64,000 nucleotides of DNA from positions 54,720 to 118,719 of the IMG/VR virus record IMGVR_UViG_3300010354_000051; one strand, written 5' to 3'. Position 1 is the stretch's first letter, and each line of letters begins with the position of its first letter. A program made the translations under genes and the position numbers. Below, one piece after another: positions 10,071-18,098 of this stretch. The notes beneath the pieces were generated by a model that made no database searches, was not told the origin of the DNA, and was given only the letters and a program-made list of their open reading frames with translations. This DNA is from a virus.

Positions 10071-12326
10071 TCAATCGCCAGAGTGAACAATAACGTTTCC
10101 GTCTGCGATAAAGTAGTCCGATCTGGCAATTGATAGATTGCCACCCAAGAACTCCACTTCTTGGGACAGGTTTTGTACTTGGGAGATGACAATAGAGTTG
10201 TTGTCAACATCAATGCCTACTATCTGATAGTAGCTATTCGGGTTTAATCCGGGCAGATCGGTATTGGTAAAGCCTGATATTTGTATCCGGTCATTAGCAG
10301 TAATATCTGCAGTGGAGGAGATGCCGGAGTAGATTTGGAAACTGAGCATGTCGCTCGAGTTTAACAGCTTAATCGAGTTGTACTGGACTTGGTTAATAGT
10401 GGTAGAGGATATGGAAAGTACTCTGAAGCTGCCGAATACCACCGTGCCTTTAACTTCATACATATACCCGTAGGGATTATTCAAGTTGCCTGTTGCAAGT
10501 ATAGTTTTAGAGTCTGCGCTTAGGTTAGTCAGACCTCCGGGTAAAGTAATTGAGAAAATACCTGCACTTAGTTGGTCGGCTGTCTGCAAAACCTTAAACG
10601 AGCCGGCCAAAGCGCTCTTAGTTTTACTTAAGTCGAGGGTATAAATATCGGCACTTATGCTATTTTTGGCAATTCTGACTGATTCGCCTGCGTATGACAC
10701 GGTCATGAAGATCGGGTCTAGAGCAAACCCTTTCCGAACCTCAATAGCCGCTCGGCTGTAGTTGTTATTATACGTGTCAATAAAATCGATTATTGAGTCG
10801 TTGTCGCTATAAGCAAGGTTCCCCTGAGCGTTCCACTGGAAAGAGCTTTCCAGTATCAGACCTCTGTCCCCACATGCTCGGATAATGTTGGAGTTGATAA
10901 GGCTGAAGTCAGTCTGGGTTATTCTCGGGCTGGTTGTGGAGTGCTGGAATATGTTACCTTGAATAATAGCATTTTCGCTTTGGCTAACTAACAAAGGGCT
11001 CACCTGCTCTTCGTAAGCTCGGCCAGACCTTAGAATTTTATTAGACAGGATAGTAGGGTTATTAGAGTTAATTATTACAAGTCCGCTATTCCCATTGTCG
11101 TAAATAGTGCAGTCTGACACAACAATATTGTCCGCATTGCTGAGCTGTAGTGTTACTTCAGACGCCGAGGGGGAATTTAAGGAGAAAGACTCGTTTCTAT
11201 TACCGTTAAAGGCTAGGGATCTGATCTTCACCCCGTAGATTCGAGGGTTTTGTGACTGTCCTGAGAAGTTTAATAGACCGGGGTAAGAAGTGTTAGACGG
11301 GCTACATGGCAACCTTTTAATGACCGATCCGTCGCCCACCCCTCTCAAGGTTATGTTAGAATAGTCAATCCCAATATTGCTAGAGAAATATGTATCGCGG
11401 ATTGAGTAAACTCCGGCCGGGAAGAAAATATCCTTAATCCCGCCACCGGCCGCAGTAACAACTGCTTGCTGGAAGAATTTAGTATCGTCTATGGTAAATT
11501 TTATCTGATCGCCTGCTGACAAGAGGCTGGACTGAGATAGACCTGAGCACTGTATGAAATTAGACTGAGAACCGACAGGAAGGGGAAGTATTTCCAGAGT
11601 CTCTTTGGCTTTGAGTTTTTTAACTAGGGACGCATCACCACCACCGACTGAAAAAATATCAAACAGGAACGAGGGCAGTACCGGATCGTCTTCCCAACTG
11701 GCAATTTCAGTGTTGCCCAGATCTCTAAACTGTGCAGATAGGGAAGTATAGCCTACCTTGTTATTACCTATAACGCCTAGGAATTTAAAGCTAGTACCCC
11801 ATTGTCTGAATATGATTGGAAGGACAGAGCCAGAAGTACGGGTGAGATTTAGCTGAACATAGTTATCAATATCCCAAAGGTTAGGGTTTAAAATGCGGGA
11901 GTTTTCAGCTTCGGCAGGTTTAACTACATACTCAACTTTTGAGTTAGGTACAATACCTTTAACTTCATCCAAACCGAACACAATATATTTTAACTGGGCA
12001 AGGTTGGAGTTAGGAGCGGTTGAAGTAGAATAGTCTACATTCCCACCTATTAAATGGCTAGAGACTGTGATAGAGGGAGATTCGGCAGGCGGCAGAGAAT
12101 TATATGCAAATGTTCTTAGTTGAACTCCCGGTTTCAGATAGTCTGTAGCAGACCCTACTATATCCCCCAAGGTAACAATACCACTCTCATCAATACTCAG
12201 GACATTAGCAGTAAACTCCACATCCCCTACCCCGCTAGCCCCAACATTTTTTATGTTAATGTAGGAGTTTTTGTCCTCAGGGACCTGAGTAATTACATCT
12301 GCTGTTAGTTGGGGGATGTAGTGCAT
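10071..12326 (-). CDS. Right-handed beta-helix tailspike / pectin-lyase-fold protein
   Basis: A 751-residue protein with the hallmarks of a phage tailspike. About residue 300 is the typical helix entry IKDIFFPAGVYSIRDTYF (sugar-lyase style 'fPaGvY'), then GVGDGSVIKR. A run of short rungs rich in Asn, Ile and Val follows, such as SNADNIVVSDCTIYDNG and NNPTILSNKILRSG. Such parallel beta-helices bind or cut host surface polysaccharide. Catalytic acids cannot be assigned by eye. The start ATG overlaps the stop of the upstream gene at 12329, implying coupled translation. Polysaccharide depolymerase is a likely activity but is inferred from the fold only. Confidence 0.75.
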   Translation of the reverse strand: MHYIPQLTADVITQVPEDKNSYINIKNVGASGVGDVEFTANVLSIDESGIVTLGDIVGSATDYLKPGVQLRTFAYNSLPPAESPSITVSSHLIGGNVDYSTSTAPNSNLAQLKYIVFGLDEVKGIVPNSKVEYVVKPAEAENSRILNPNLWDIDNYVQLNLTRTSGSVLPIIFRQWGTSFKFLGVIGNNKVGYTSLSAQFRDLGNTEIASWEDDPVLPSFLFDIFSVGGGDASLVKKLKAKETLEILPLPVGSQSNFIQCSGLSQSSLLSAGDQIKFTIDDTKFFQQAVVTAAGGGIKDIFFPAGVYSIRDTYFSSNIGIDYSNITLRGVGDGSVIKRLPCSPSNTSYPGLLNFSGQSQNPRIYGVKIRSLAFNGNRNESFSLNSPSASEVTLQLSNADNIVVSDCTIYDNGNSGLVIINSNNPTILSNKILRSGRAYEEQVSPLLVSQSENAIIQGNIFQHSTTSPRITQTDFSLINSNIIRACGDRGLILESSFQWNAQGNLAYSDNDSIIDFIDTYNNNYSRAAIEVRKGFALDPIFMTVSYAGESVRIAKNSISADIYTLDLSKTKSALAGSFKVLQTADQLSAGIFSITLPGGLTNLSADSKTILATGNLNNPYGYMYEVKGTVVFGSFRVLSISSTTINQVQYNSIKLLNSSDMLSFQIYSGISSTADITANDRIQISGFTNTDLPGLNPNSYYQIVGIDVDNNSIVISQVQNLSQEVEFLGGNLSIARSDYFIADGNVIVHSGD

Positions 12327-12328
12327 GA

Positions 12329-12724
12329 TCAGATGTCGTAAGTAGACAGAGGACTGTGAAGAGTGTAGGATAGTACAGCACTTAGTGAATTAGCTGTAGC
12401 GCTGCTATGCCATACATACAACTTATCACCTTCCTTAAGGATAATTTTATTGCCGGTGATTACATCGAAGGAGAGGTTAGGGGGGATATTCTGGCCGCTC
12501 AGGAGAAAAGCTGAAGTCGTACCATTGACTATTTTCGCTGATACAGCCAAATTAGTGCTGCTTCTGTTACAAAGAACTAGAGAGGTTACCAAAGCGAAAT
12601 TTTTCTGGTAGTCGTAATCAGAATTAGCTGAAACCGGAACTTCTAGCATCAAGCCAGCTACTGACTGCTCGATGTTGTTAGGAGATGCAAAACTATTAGT
12701 AGAGTAATTGGATGGTAAAAGCAT
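12329..12724 (-). CDS. Small virion protein, related to the gene at 27562-27888
   Basis: 131 residues, predicted soluble and beta-rich. Landmarks such as SLVLCNRSSTNLAVSAKI and the later KIILKEGDKLYVWHSS resemble TLSVCNRGASATFRVAV and ATDVVTVYSSTS of the 108-residue protein at 27562-27888. I therefore take both as one small structural family that accompanies a spike or adhesin gene; here it sits directly upstream of the beta-helix tailspike. A cap, adaptor or chaperone for the neighbouring fibre is possible, but no motif proves it. Confidence 0.55.
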   Translation of the reverse strand: MLLPSNYSTNSFASPNNIEQSVAGLMLEVPVSANSDYDYQKNFALVTSLVLCNRSSTNLAVSAKIVNGTTSAFLLSGQNIPPNLSFDVITGNKIILKEGDKLYVWHSSATANSLSAVLSYTLHSPLSTYDI

Positions 12725-12728
12725 CTAT

Positions 12729-13037
12729 TCAGCTCCAGAGCAAATTGTTGATGAAAGAAGAGGCGTAGAGATTTACGAGATCTACTCTGCGAATAGCGGA
12801 GAAAGCGCTGGCGGGCTCGCTCTCCACTTCGATAAGGTTTGAGGTAAGAACCAGAGGGGCAGACGTTCCAAAGCCGTCCTGGACCCGGCCCTGGTCTCTC
12901 AGGGCCATATTTCCGGTTCTGCGGGCCGGAACCACGGCGGTAGGTAAACCGTCTGTATCCGGCTCGCCTGTTACATTAGTCAGAACAACATTTCTATACG
13001 TTTTAGAAATGTCGAACTCTGATACATTCTGCGCCAT
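12729..13037 (-). CDS. Small protein of unknown function, first gene of the minus-strand adhesion operon
   Basis: 102 residues with no recognised domain. It has mixed composition, no signal peptide or membrane segment, and the sequence AVVPARRTGNMALRDQGRV in the middle. It is the first gene of the unit that runs leftward through the tailspike and giant virion genes, starting 21 bases after a late-promoter-like element at 13059-13067. Position suggests a small virion or assembly protein. The ATG at 13037 is the first in frame. Confidence 0.55.
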   Translation of the reverse strand: MAQNVSEFDISKTYRNVVLTNVTGEPDTDGLPTAVVPARRTGNMALRDQGRVQDGFGTSAPLVLTSNLIEVESEPASAFSAIRRVDLVNLYASSFINNLLWS

Positions 13038-13058
13038 GTCGAGGTCAAACTCTAAAAA

Positions 13059-13067
13059 GCTTTCAAC
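13059..13067 (-). promoter_or_regulatory. Late-promoter-like motif GTTGAAAGC (leftward)
   Basis: On the minus strand GTTGAAAGC is followed by TTTT and TAGAG, ending 21 bases before the start at 13037. With the plus-strand copy at 13092 it forms a 9-base inverted pair (CTTTCAACG / CGTTGAAAG) serving divergent genes. Confidence 0.5.
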
Positions 13068-13091
13068 GCCATTACTCTTTTCTGAAAAACC

Positions 13092-13100
13092 GTTGAAAGT
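13092..13100 (+). promoter_or_regulatory. Late-promoter-like motif GTTGAAAGT (rightward)
   Basis: Plus-strand GTTGAAAG lies 17 bases before the ATG at 13118, with AAGGAG in between as ribosome binding site. It is the divergent partner of the element at 13059-13067. Confidence 0.45.
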
Positions 13101-13117
13101 AGGGAGAAGGAGACAAC

Positions 13118-13264
13118 ATGGACAAAAAGGATCTGGCTATGCTAATTGATGCTTATGCCGATGCGAAATCGACAAAGAATCAATACCTAATCAAAACCAT
13201 CGGGTCTCAACTTGAGCAAGTTTTAGACCAACTCTTCCCCGAAATTGATGGCGAGCAACAATAA
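13118..13264 (+). CDS. 48-residue hypothetical protein
   Basis: A short plus-strand gene starting MDKKDLAMLIDAYADAKST and ending DGEQQ. It looks like a compact helical peptide with charged termini. Real coding is supported by AAGGAG 5 bases before the ATG, a late-promoter-like element 17 bases upstream, and a 17-base overlap with the next plus-strand gene starting at 13248. No function can be assigned. It sits as a two-gene rightward unit between two leftward structural operons. Confidence 0.55.
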   Translation: MDKKDLAMLIDAYADAKSTKNQYLIKTIGSQLEQVLDQLFPEIDGEQQ

Positions 13265-13583
13265 AATATCTATTTATGTACTAAGGAAAAATCTAGACCA
13301 GTTCCCCAAAAGAGACTCGTGTAGTCTTGGGGATACTGTCATATTGCCTAGTGGGGATATGCTGGTCTGGACTAACTTAAACTGGTTCTTATTACCAAGC
13401 AGGTTCATCACTGTAGACGAGCTAAAAGAATTCATCAGGTACATTTCTTCTGGCTGGCCTGAAACCTCTGAGTTGTTTTTGGAAGATCTGGCCCCTCTGA
13501 TCTCCAATAAGGATTTCCTGGCCAAAGCTTCAGAGGTTTGTTCCCTTATCCGGCAGACAGATCAAATCGCTGAAACCGTCTGA
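13248..13583 (+). CDS. Hypothetical protein, second gene of a small rightward unit
   Basis: About 111 residues from the ATG at 13248 inside the end of the previous gene (MASNNKISIYVLRKNL...). An in-frame TTG lies one codon earlier. No recognised domain, signal or membrane segment. Its last 54 bases overlap the end of the convergent minus-strand gene at 13530-14270. An 83-codon antisense frame covers the same DNA, but upstream signals favour the plus strand. Function unknown. Confidence 0.5.
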   Translation: MASNNKISIYVLRKNLDQFPKRDSCSLGDTVILPSGDMLVWTNLNWFLLPSRFITVDELKEFIRYISSGWPETSELFLEDLAPLISNKDFLAKASEVCSLIRQTDQIAETV

Positions 13584-14270
13584 CAAAGACACCTGATCAC
13601 AAGAAGCTGATTTTATACACTTGTTCGGCTTGCCATTCTCCACACATACGACTCTTTTCCACGAGCTAACTTCCGGCGGGTTCAAAGCTATTTGATCTGC
13701 AGGTACGTTGGCAATAGCCAAAAACATGCAAGTTAAGTTGCCACAATCCGAATCAAACAGTACTATTTTCCCCGAAGAATATGAACTGGCATCAGGAGAG
13801 TAATATGGGTATTTACTGATCAGACTCTCGTAAGTATACAACTCAATCTGTTCCGCACTATCTATCGAACACACCTCAGACCATTTTGACGGATCGAGAT
13901 CTCCTGGCAAAACTTCAATATTACTAACAGCCTCATAAACGGTCAAGGTATGGCCATTGTTACTCAGGTATAGTACTTGAGTACCTTGGGGATAGCTATA
14001 CGTCGCTACAAATTTAGCAAATCCCCACCTCGGATCCTCTGATTCGTCCGTCCAAGGGACGGAACTTTCCCCCCACTTTGTATAAAACTTTCTAAGGGGG
14101 TCGTACAGTATAAGGTTAGGATCAGAAAGAACTTCTTTAACTGTCCTGCCACAGGTATTATTAACCCTGCACTTAGTACTCTTAACCCCCTCTTCGTCCA
14201 CACCGATGGACTCCAAGGCAGTAATTTGCCCTGGAGTTAAACATCCACCGGCATAGATCCTAGACCCCAT
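13530..14270 (-). CDS. Hypothetical virion-associated protein
   Basis: 246 residues, Cys-containing and beta-rich, with no family I recognise. The N-terminus reads MGSRIYAGGCLTPGQITALE. The middle has repeated aromatic, Ser and Pro-rich stretches such as YPYYSPDASSYSSGK. Its ATG overlaps the stop of the tail-tube-like gene at 14270-14698, so it belongs to that leftward operon after portal and tube. A tail-completion or fibre-attachment role would fit the position, but that is inference only. Confidence 0.55.
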   Translation of the reverse strand: MGSRIYAGGCLTPGQITALESIGVDEEGVKSTKCRVNNTCGRTVKEVLSDPNLILYDPLRKFYTKWGESSVPWTDESEDPRWGFAKFVATYSYPQGTQVLYLSNNGHTLTVYEAVSNIEVLPGDLDPSKWSEVCSIDSAEQIELYTYESLISKYPYYSPDASSYSSGKIVLFDSDCGNLTCMFLAIANVPADQIALNPPEVSSWKRVVCVENGKPNKCIKSASCDQVSLSDGFSDLICLPDKGTNL

Positions 14271-14698
14271 CAGTTGTAAGTAAAGTTGTCCATTACAAAG
14301 GTCATCTCAATGGTGCTCGGAGCACCACTGGTTCTGTCCACCGTACCGAAGTTCAGGGAGGTGAATTGAGCGTCGGGGATAATGATGGTTCTGGAACCTA
14401 GGGGTTGAGGGTCTTCGCCGCAGGTTACAGGAGTGATGGTAATGGTTACAAACTCACAACCACTTGACTTCCAGAAGTCGACCATATCGTAGTGAATACG
14501 GGGGTCGAAGGGGGTCATGATAGTGGCTTCTTGCAGAGTTTTTACACCCTTGAGCTGGAATACTCTTTGACGGATGCCGTCAGCGTATTGAGAGTTGGCT
14601 GCGGTGTCTCTGATGCCAGAAAAAGAAGTGAAGTAGTGACTCCAGGGTGAAGCCTGTACCCAGAATTGGGATTGAGTTGAAGGTCTAATCTGTAGCAT
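14270..14698 (-). CDS. Probable tail tube protein
   Basis: 142 residues, matching the usual size of contractile-tail tube subunits. The layout is typical: an N-terminal RPSTQSQFWVQASPW strand, a mid-region on a mixed effect (FDPRIHYDMVDFWKSSGCEF), and C-terminal strands ending STIEMTFVMDNFTYN. This alternating beta pattern resembles gp19-like tube proteins, though I see no signature that proves it. It lies next to the portal gene and has its own late-promoter-like element 31 bases upstream, as expected for a highly expressed subunit. The alternative is another small beta-rich virion protein. Confidence 0.5.
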   Translation of the reverse strand: MLQIRPSTQSQFWVQASPWSHYFTSFSGIRDTAANSQYADGIRQRVFQLKGVKTLQEATIMTPFDPRIHYDMVDFWKSSGCEFVTITITPVTCGEDPQPLGSRTIIIPDAQFTSLNFGTVDRTSGAPSTIEMTFVMDNFTYN

Positions 14699-14729
14699 GA
14701 TTTGTGAGAGGTCGGTCTACACCTACTCA

Positions 14730-14738
14730 GCTTTCACC
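14730..14738 (-). promoter_or_regulatory. Late-promoter-like motif GGTGAAAGC (leftward)
   Basis: GGTGAAAGC, then TGAG and TAG on the minus strand, sits 31 bases before the tail-tube-like ATG at 14698, between it and the portal gene. Confidence 0.5.
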
Positions 14739-14739
14739 A

Positions 14740-16674
14740 TTACATATAGTACGGGGCAAATGAACTCCAGTAACCCATTTCTTCCGTATCGATAACTACA
14801 CACTCCTTGTGAACCGCTACTCGGTTTAGTCTGAACGCCTTGGAATAAAGGCCGATTAGGAGAGAGACTTGGTCAGGAGTAAACCACTCATCTCTGAGGG
14901 CTTGAGACTCGTAGGTTGCCAAACTCATGTGGATTTTGTTTGCCATGTCGCAATGTTCGCCACAAGGACGGGGAATCATCTTGATTTCGTCCAGTAGACG
15001 TTTTGCAATGTAGATAATGTCGCCTGGAGAGGTGTACTCGTCCACGACAATACGGCTAGACTCAGCATCGGTGTTACTAATCCCAATAGCAACCCTCTCC
15101 CAACCAACTTCGTCAATACCCCCGTTATTAAACCGTTCGGAGATGAGCTTAGACACTCTGTCTCGGACAGATTTGTCCTTAAGATCTCCTTGCTCATCAA
15201 ACTCGGAAAAGTCGAGATTTTCATGGGAGACAGAGGCCTGATCGGACAGTAGTTTACCAATCGCTCTTTCTCCAACAATCGATTCGGAGGCTTCTGTAGT
15301 GCGCTGCTTAGTGGCTGGTTTTTCAGACATTCCTCCGGGCATTTCAGGAGGTTCGCCTTTAGCCAGCGAGGGAATTTCCAGCTTATCTCTGATCCAGTCC
15401 AGATCCGTTACATCAAAACCTAGCGCTTTAAGCTGAGACATTATCTGCACAACTTTTACCGGATCTTCTCTCTGCTCCAGGTCTTCAAAGTTACGACGAA
15501 GTCTGGGTACAGAAGCCCCAGGATAATTCAGTTCGACTATCCAGCGAATTAAGGTAGCATTGATCGTTTCATCAAGCTGTTCGCTAAATGCCTTGGCTTT
15601 GCGCATTCTGACGCTATCAGCTACGCTATCCCTAGCATAAGAACCTGTAGAGCCCGTATCCTGACCTACTGTCGATTCGCCATTAATCAAGAATGAGATC
15701 TGCTGATCGATATAGCTGATCATGTTCTCGTAAAGCTCAGGTCTGCCTGCTCCGCCTTCTAGCCACTTAACATCCATCTCATCAGGAATTACTATGGCTG
15801 TTTCTTGACCTAGTCGCTGCAAAGCAGAGAATAGAGAAGTCACTTCTTCGTCTGGAGTACCCAGGCTAAACTTACCAATAGCGGTAGGAGTGGTATGTTT
15901 GTCTGCGTATTGCAGCCAGAATGACATAAGAGTTCGGCGGAACTCGACCAACGAGTATAGTTGTCTACCTAGACCTGTACCATACGGGTCCATTGTATTA
16001 CTATAAGCCCAATGCCTATGGATTATCATAGAGCGTAGAGGTATAGCGACACCCTCTACCGGAGATTGAATAGTGACCACTCTCGGGCTCAGAGAGCCGT
16101 CCATATTTAGTACGAATTGAAAACGTCTCGGGTCTCTTAGTTTAATCTCCGCCGGAACGACATAATCTCCCTGCCTCATCCAACATATCTCGCCTACGCT
16201 AATACCCAAGATCAAACTTTCGCACATCCCTCGCACAAAAGAATTGAATCCGGAGTTAGATGAAGCTAGCATATCTCTACCACGGCTCTGCCTGGTATTG
16301 CTGCCCATGTGGTAAATAACTTGTCTGACAAACTCCGCTACCTCTTCATCCCTATCCGAACCGGAGACAGGAAAAACTTCCCATTTTCTTTGTATAATTT
16401 CCCCTACCAGTTTCTCCCAAGCTGAAATAACCGCATTGTCATTAAAAAGACGGGCGTAATGCTCAATTGCTCGAGCACCGCCCCCGCCTTCTTCGATGAG
16501 AATGTCATCTCTTCTGGGGAGGATCGTACCAGCTATGGCGCTGGGTAATCCACCCCAGGTATACGGGTCGGATTTATAGCCTGCCAGACTCCCCTGGTTA
16601 ACGCCTAATCCGTACAACCTGTCATTGTAACCAGTCTTTACGACTCGTTTAGGGGACTGTGCAGAGCCGACCAC
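14740..16674 (-). CDS. Portal protein (DUF935, Mu gp29-like)
   Basis: 644 residues with clear similarity to the DUF935/Mu gp29 portal family, which forms the dodecameric DNA channel at the capsid vertex. Support includes NAVISAWEKLVGEIIQRKWEV near residue 85, the central IHRHWAYSNTMDPYGTGLGRQ stretch, and the late FLINGESTVGQDTGSTGSYA region followed by the long KAFSEQLDETINATLIRWIV helix. The start is GTG at 16674. A late-promoter-like element lies 26 bases upstream, inside the preceding gene. The portal is on the opposite strand and about 21 kb from the protease and capsid genes, an unusual arrangement. The C-terminal ~170 residues are an extension of unknown role. Confidence 0.8.
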   Translation of the reverse strand: MVGSAQSPKRVVKTGYNDRLYGLGVNQGSLAGYKSDPYTWGGLPSAIAGTILPRRDDILIEEGGGGARAIEHYARLFNDNAVISAWEKLVGEIIQRKWEVFPVSGSDRDEEVAEFVRQVIYHMGSNTRQSRGRDMLASSNSGFNSFVRGMCESLILGISVGEICWMRQGDYVVPAEIKLRDPRRFQFVLNMDGSLSPRVVTIQSPVEGVAIPLRSMIIHRHWAYSNTMDPYGTGLGRQLYSLVEFRRTLMSFWLQYADKHTTPTAIGKFSLGTPDEEVTSLFSALQRLGQETAIVIPDEMDVKWLEGGAGRPELYENMISYIDQQISFLINGESTVGQDTGSTGSYARDSVADSVRMRKAKAFSEQLDETINATLIRWIVELNYPGASVPRLRRNFEDLEQREDPVKVVQIMSQLKALGFDVTDLDWIRDKLEIPSLAKGEPPEMPGGMSEKPATKQRTTEASESIVGERAIGKLLSDQASVSHENLDFSEFDEQGDLKDKSVRDRVSKLISERFNNGGIDEVGWERVAIGISNTDAESSRIVVDEYTSPGDIIYIAKRLLDEIKMIPRPCGEHCDMANKIHMSLATYESQALRDEWFTPDQVSLLIGLYSKAFRLNRVAVHKECVVIDTEEMGYWSSFAPYYM

Positions 16675-16676
16675 GA

Positions 16677-16919
16677 TTAATTCATATCTTCTTCTCTTTT
16701 GCTTTCAACGACATTTTTGCCTTTAAACACGACTTCTAGATCAAGGATCGAGTTGTAAAGATCAGACCGAGAAATCTGACCTTTTTCGTACATGTCAATC
16801 ACTTGTTCTGCCCCTTCTACATAGACTCCGTGCTTGGAGTCTGTGAGGATATTGATTCCTTCCACGCCCTTTGGGCCATTCTCATTCTTGTCTCTATCGA
16901 TTTTAGATTTTTTTGCCAT
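16677..16919 (-). CDS. Small hypothetical protein upstream of portal
   Basis: 80 residues from the ATG at 16919 (MAKKSKIDRDKNENGPK); a TTG at 16964 would add 15. The N-terminus is very basic and charged. The C-terminal half (EQVIDMYEKGQISRSDLYNS) is helical and resembles small helix-turn segments of assembly proteins. It overlaps the preceding gene's end by about 100 bases and carries the portal promoter-like motif within its 3' end. Neither start has a good Shine-Dalgarno, so the start is uncertain. Function unknown. Confidence 0.5.
   Translation of the reverse strand: MAKKSKIDRDKNENGPKGVEGINILTDSKHGVYVEGAEQVIDMYEKGQISRSDLYNSILDLEVVFKGKNVVESKREEDMN
16701..16709 (-). promoter_or_regulatory. 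Late-promoter-like motif GTTGAAAGC (leftward) before portal
   Basis: GTTGAAAGC on the minus strand, 26 bases before the portal GTG at 16674. The following bases (AAAAGAGAAG) fit the TAG box poorly. It lies inside the upstream gene. Confidence 0.4.
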
Positions 16920-17635
16920 AGGAGGAGTTGCGGTGGTAGATACTGAGGCCAGATCTTTTTCCAATGTTCGAGATTTTCGGGAGCTAGACCGCTAGGCGGG
17001 TTGTTTTTGAACTCTCTCCGCAGGATGTAAATCCCGGACTGGACAAATTTCTGCCCTTGTTTATTATACACATTTTCAAAGTCTCTAAGACTTATGTGTG
17101 GATAAGCTTTTGCGAATTCGGCAAACAGTGGGGAGTTGACCGCCCGGAAGTTTTGTTTATCCCTTAGCAAACTGACCTGTTCGGCTATAATCCGCAAGTC
17201 CAGTCCTTCAGAAATAGCTTCATCGCTAGCAGATAGAAAATCGGCAGGGTCGATTTTGTCAACCAGATTAGCCATGTCTTGCCGGATGGATTTAATGGCC
17301 GATTCGGCGTCTCGGGCGTTTGGCCATCTGTCCAGACGTTGACCGCACCAAGATGTGGTCAGGAAGAAAGCCTGTAGTTCGCTTTCTCCGGCCGTTGCAG
17401 AAGCCCCTGCAGCCACCTTAGACTTGGCTATGAGGCCTTCATGGCTAGAAGTACAGACCCCGCCTGAAGTGCTCTTGTTAAAGTCTGAGAGTATTTTACT
17501 ATTCGGTGACGATTTTTGTTTCGTCGACCTCATCTCCTCCAGCTCTCGCTCGTGCCGATGGTTTTCTAGAGTTTTCCACCGGTCGTGCTGTATCAGGTCC
17601 TGAACTATCTGGCTCAGCAGGCTTTCGAGGCTCAT
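16817..17635 (-). CDS. Hypothetical protein with charged N-terminus
   Basis: 272 residues from ATG 17635 (MSLESLLSQIVQDLIQHDRW); a TTG at 17656 would add 7. The first 60 residues are strongly charged (ENHRHERELEEM). The remainder is helical and Trp-rich towards the end (LEHWKKIWPQYLPPQLLLW). It overlaps its upstream neighbour by about 137 bases and its downstream neighbour by about 100, which is a lot even for a phage. Location just before the portal suggests a DNA-packaging or head-assembly accessory, but no terminase motif (Walker A) is visible. Confidence 0.5.
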   Translation of the reverse strand: MSLESLLSQIVQDLIQHDRWKTLENHRHERELEEMRSTKQKSSPNSKILSDFNKSTSGGVCTSSHEGLIAKSKVAAGASATAGESELQAFFLTTSWCGQRLDRWPNARDAESAIKSIRQDMANLVDKIDPADFLSASDEAISEGLDLRIIAEQVSLLRDKQNFRAVNSPLFAEFAKAYPHISLRDFENVYNKQGQKFVQSGIYILRREFKNNPPSGLAPENLEHWKKIWPQYLPPQLLLWQKNLKSIETRMRMAQRAWKESISSQTPSTESM

Positions 17636-18032
17636 GGCGGAGAATAGTGTGGACAACCCCTGTAATGTCTCTGTAATTCCAGGAGTGGGTGATACAGCTC
17701 AGGGAGGAGGAGGGGATGCGCCCCTGATCCATACCTAAGAATAGCACGGAATTGATCTCGCGCTCGACCGATTTCCCCGGTTCGTCAAAAAGGATAATTT
17801 TTTTCTCCGAGTCCAGAGCGAGGTGGATTGCTGACAGGGTGATGTGGTCATACCCACAAAACACCAGAACATCCGAGCCTGAGAACTTGGGGAGTGAGGC
17901 TTTGGTCAACACTTGTCGTTTGGCTTGTACGCCCTCGATCTCGTTCAAAACCTTTTCAAGATGGTCAGACATGATTGACATGTCCTTCTCAGAAAAAGTT
18001 CTTTCCGTGCCAAAAATTGAAACTTTAACCAT
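17499..18032 (-). CDS. Hypothetical protein, possible Rossmann-like domain
   Basis: 177 residues. The core (SDVLVFCGYDHITLSAIHLA and KKIILFDEPG) alternates strands and helices like a small Rossmann or TIR/LOG-type fold, but no catalytic signature is certain. The last 45 residues are Pro/Arg-rich and probably disordered; this tail is encoded in the region overlapping the next gene. It is the first gene of the leftward portal operon, beginning 20 bases after a GGTGAAAG element divergent from the 18099 gene. Confidence 0.5.
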   Translation of the reverse strand: MVKVSIFGTERTFSEKDMSIMSDHLEKVLNEIEGVQAKRQVLTKASLPKFSGSDVLVFCGYDHITLSAIHLALDSEKKIILFDEPGKSVEREINSVLFLGMDQGRIPSSSLSCITHSWNYRDITGVVHTILRHEPRKPAEPDSSGPDTARPVENSRKPSARARAGGDEVDETKIVTE

Positions 18033-18052
18033 AGCTATTTTAGTCTATTGTT

Positions 18053-18060
18053 CTTTCACC
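18053..18060 (-). promoter_or_regulatory. Late-promoter-like motif GGTGAAAG (leftward)
   Basis: Minus-strand GGTGAAAG, 20 bases before the ATG at 18032. With the copy at 18069-18077 it forms a perfect 8-base inverted pair separated by 8 bases. Confidence 0.45.
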
Positions 18061-18068
18061 GTAATAAG

Positions 18069-18077
18069 GGTGAAAGC
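18069..18077 (+). promoter_or_regulatory. Late-promoter-like motif GGTGAAAGC (rightward)
   Basis: Plus-strand GGTGAAAGC, then TCAG and TAGAG, 21 bases before the GTG start at 18099. Confidence 0.5.
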
Positions 18078-18098
18078 TCAGTAGAGCATTAGGTCGAA

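Noticed and set aside
13274-13525. 83-codon minus-strand frame
   Set aside because: Antisense to the plus-strand gene at 13248, which has upstream signals and overlap coupling.
16817-18032. Terminase large subunit among the genes before the portal
   Set aside because: No Walker A, Walker B or RNase-H-like nuclease motifs are visible; the terminase must lie outside the window or be unrecognisable.
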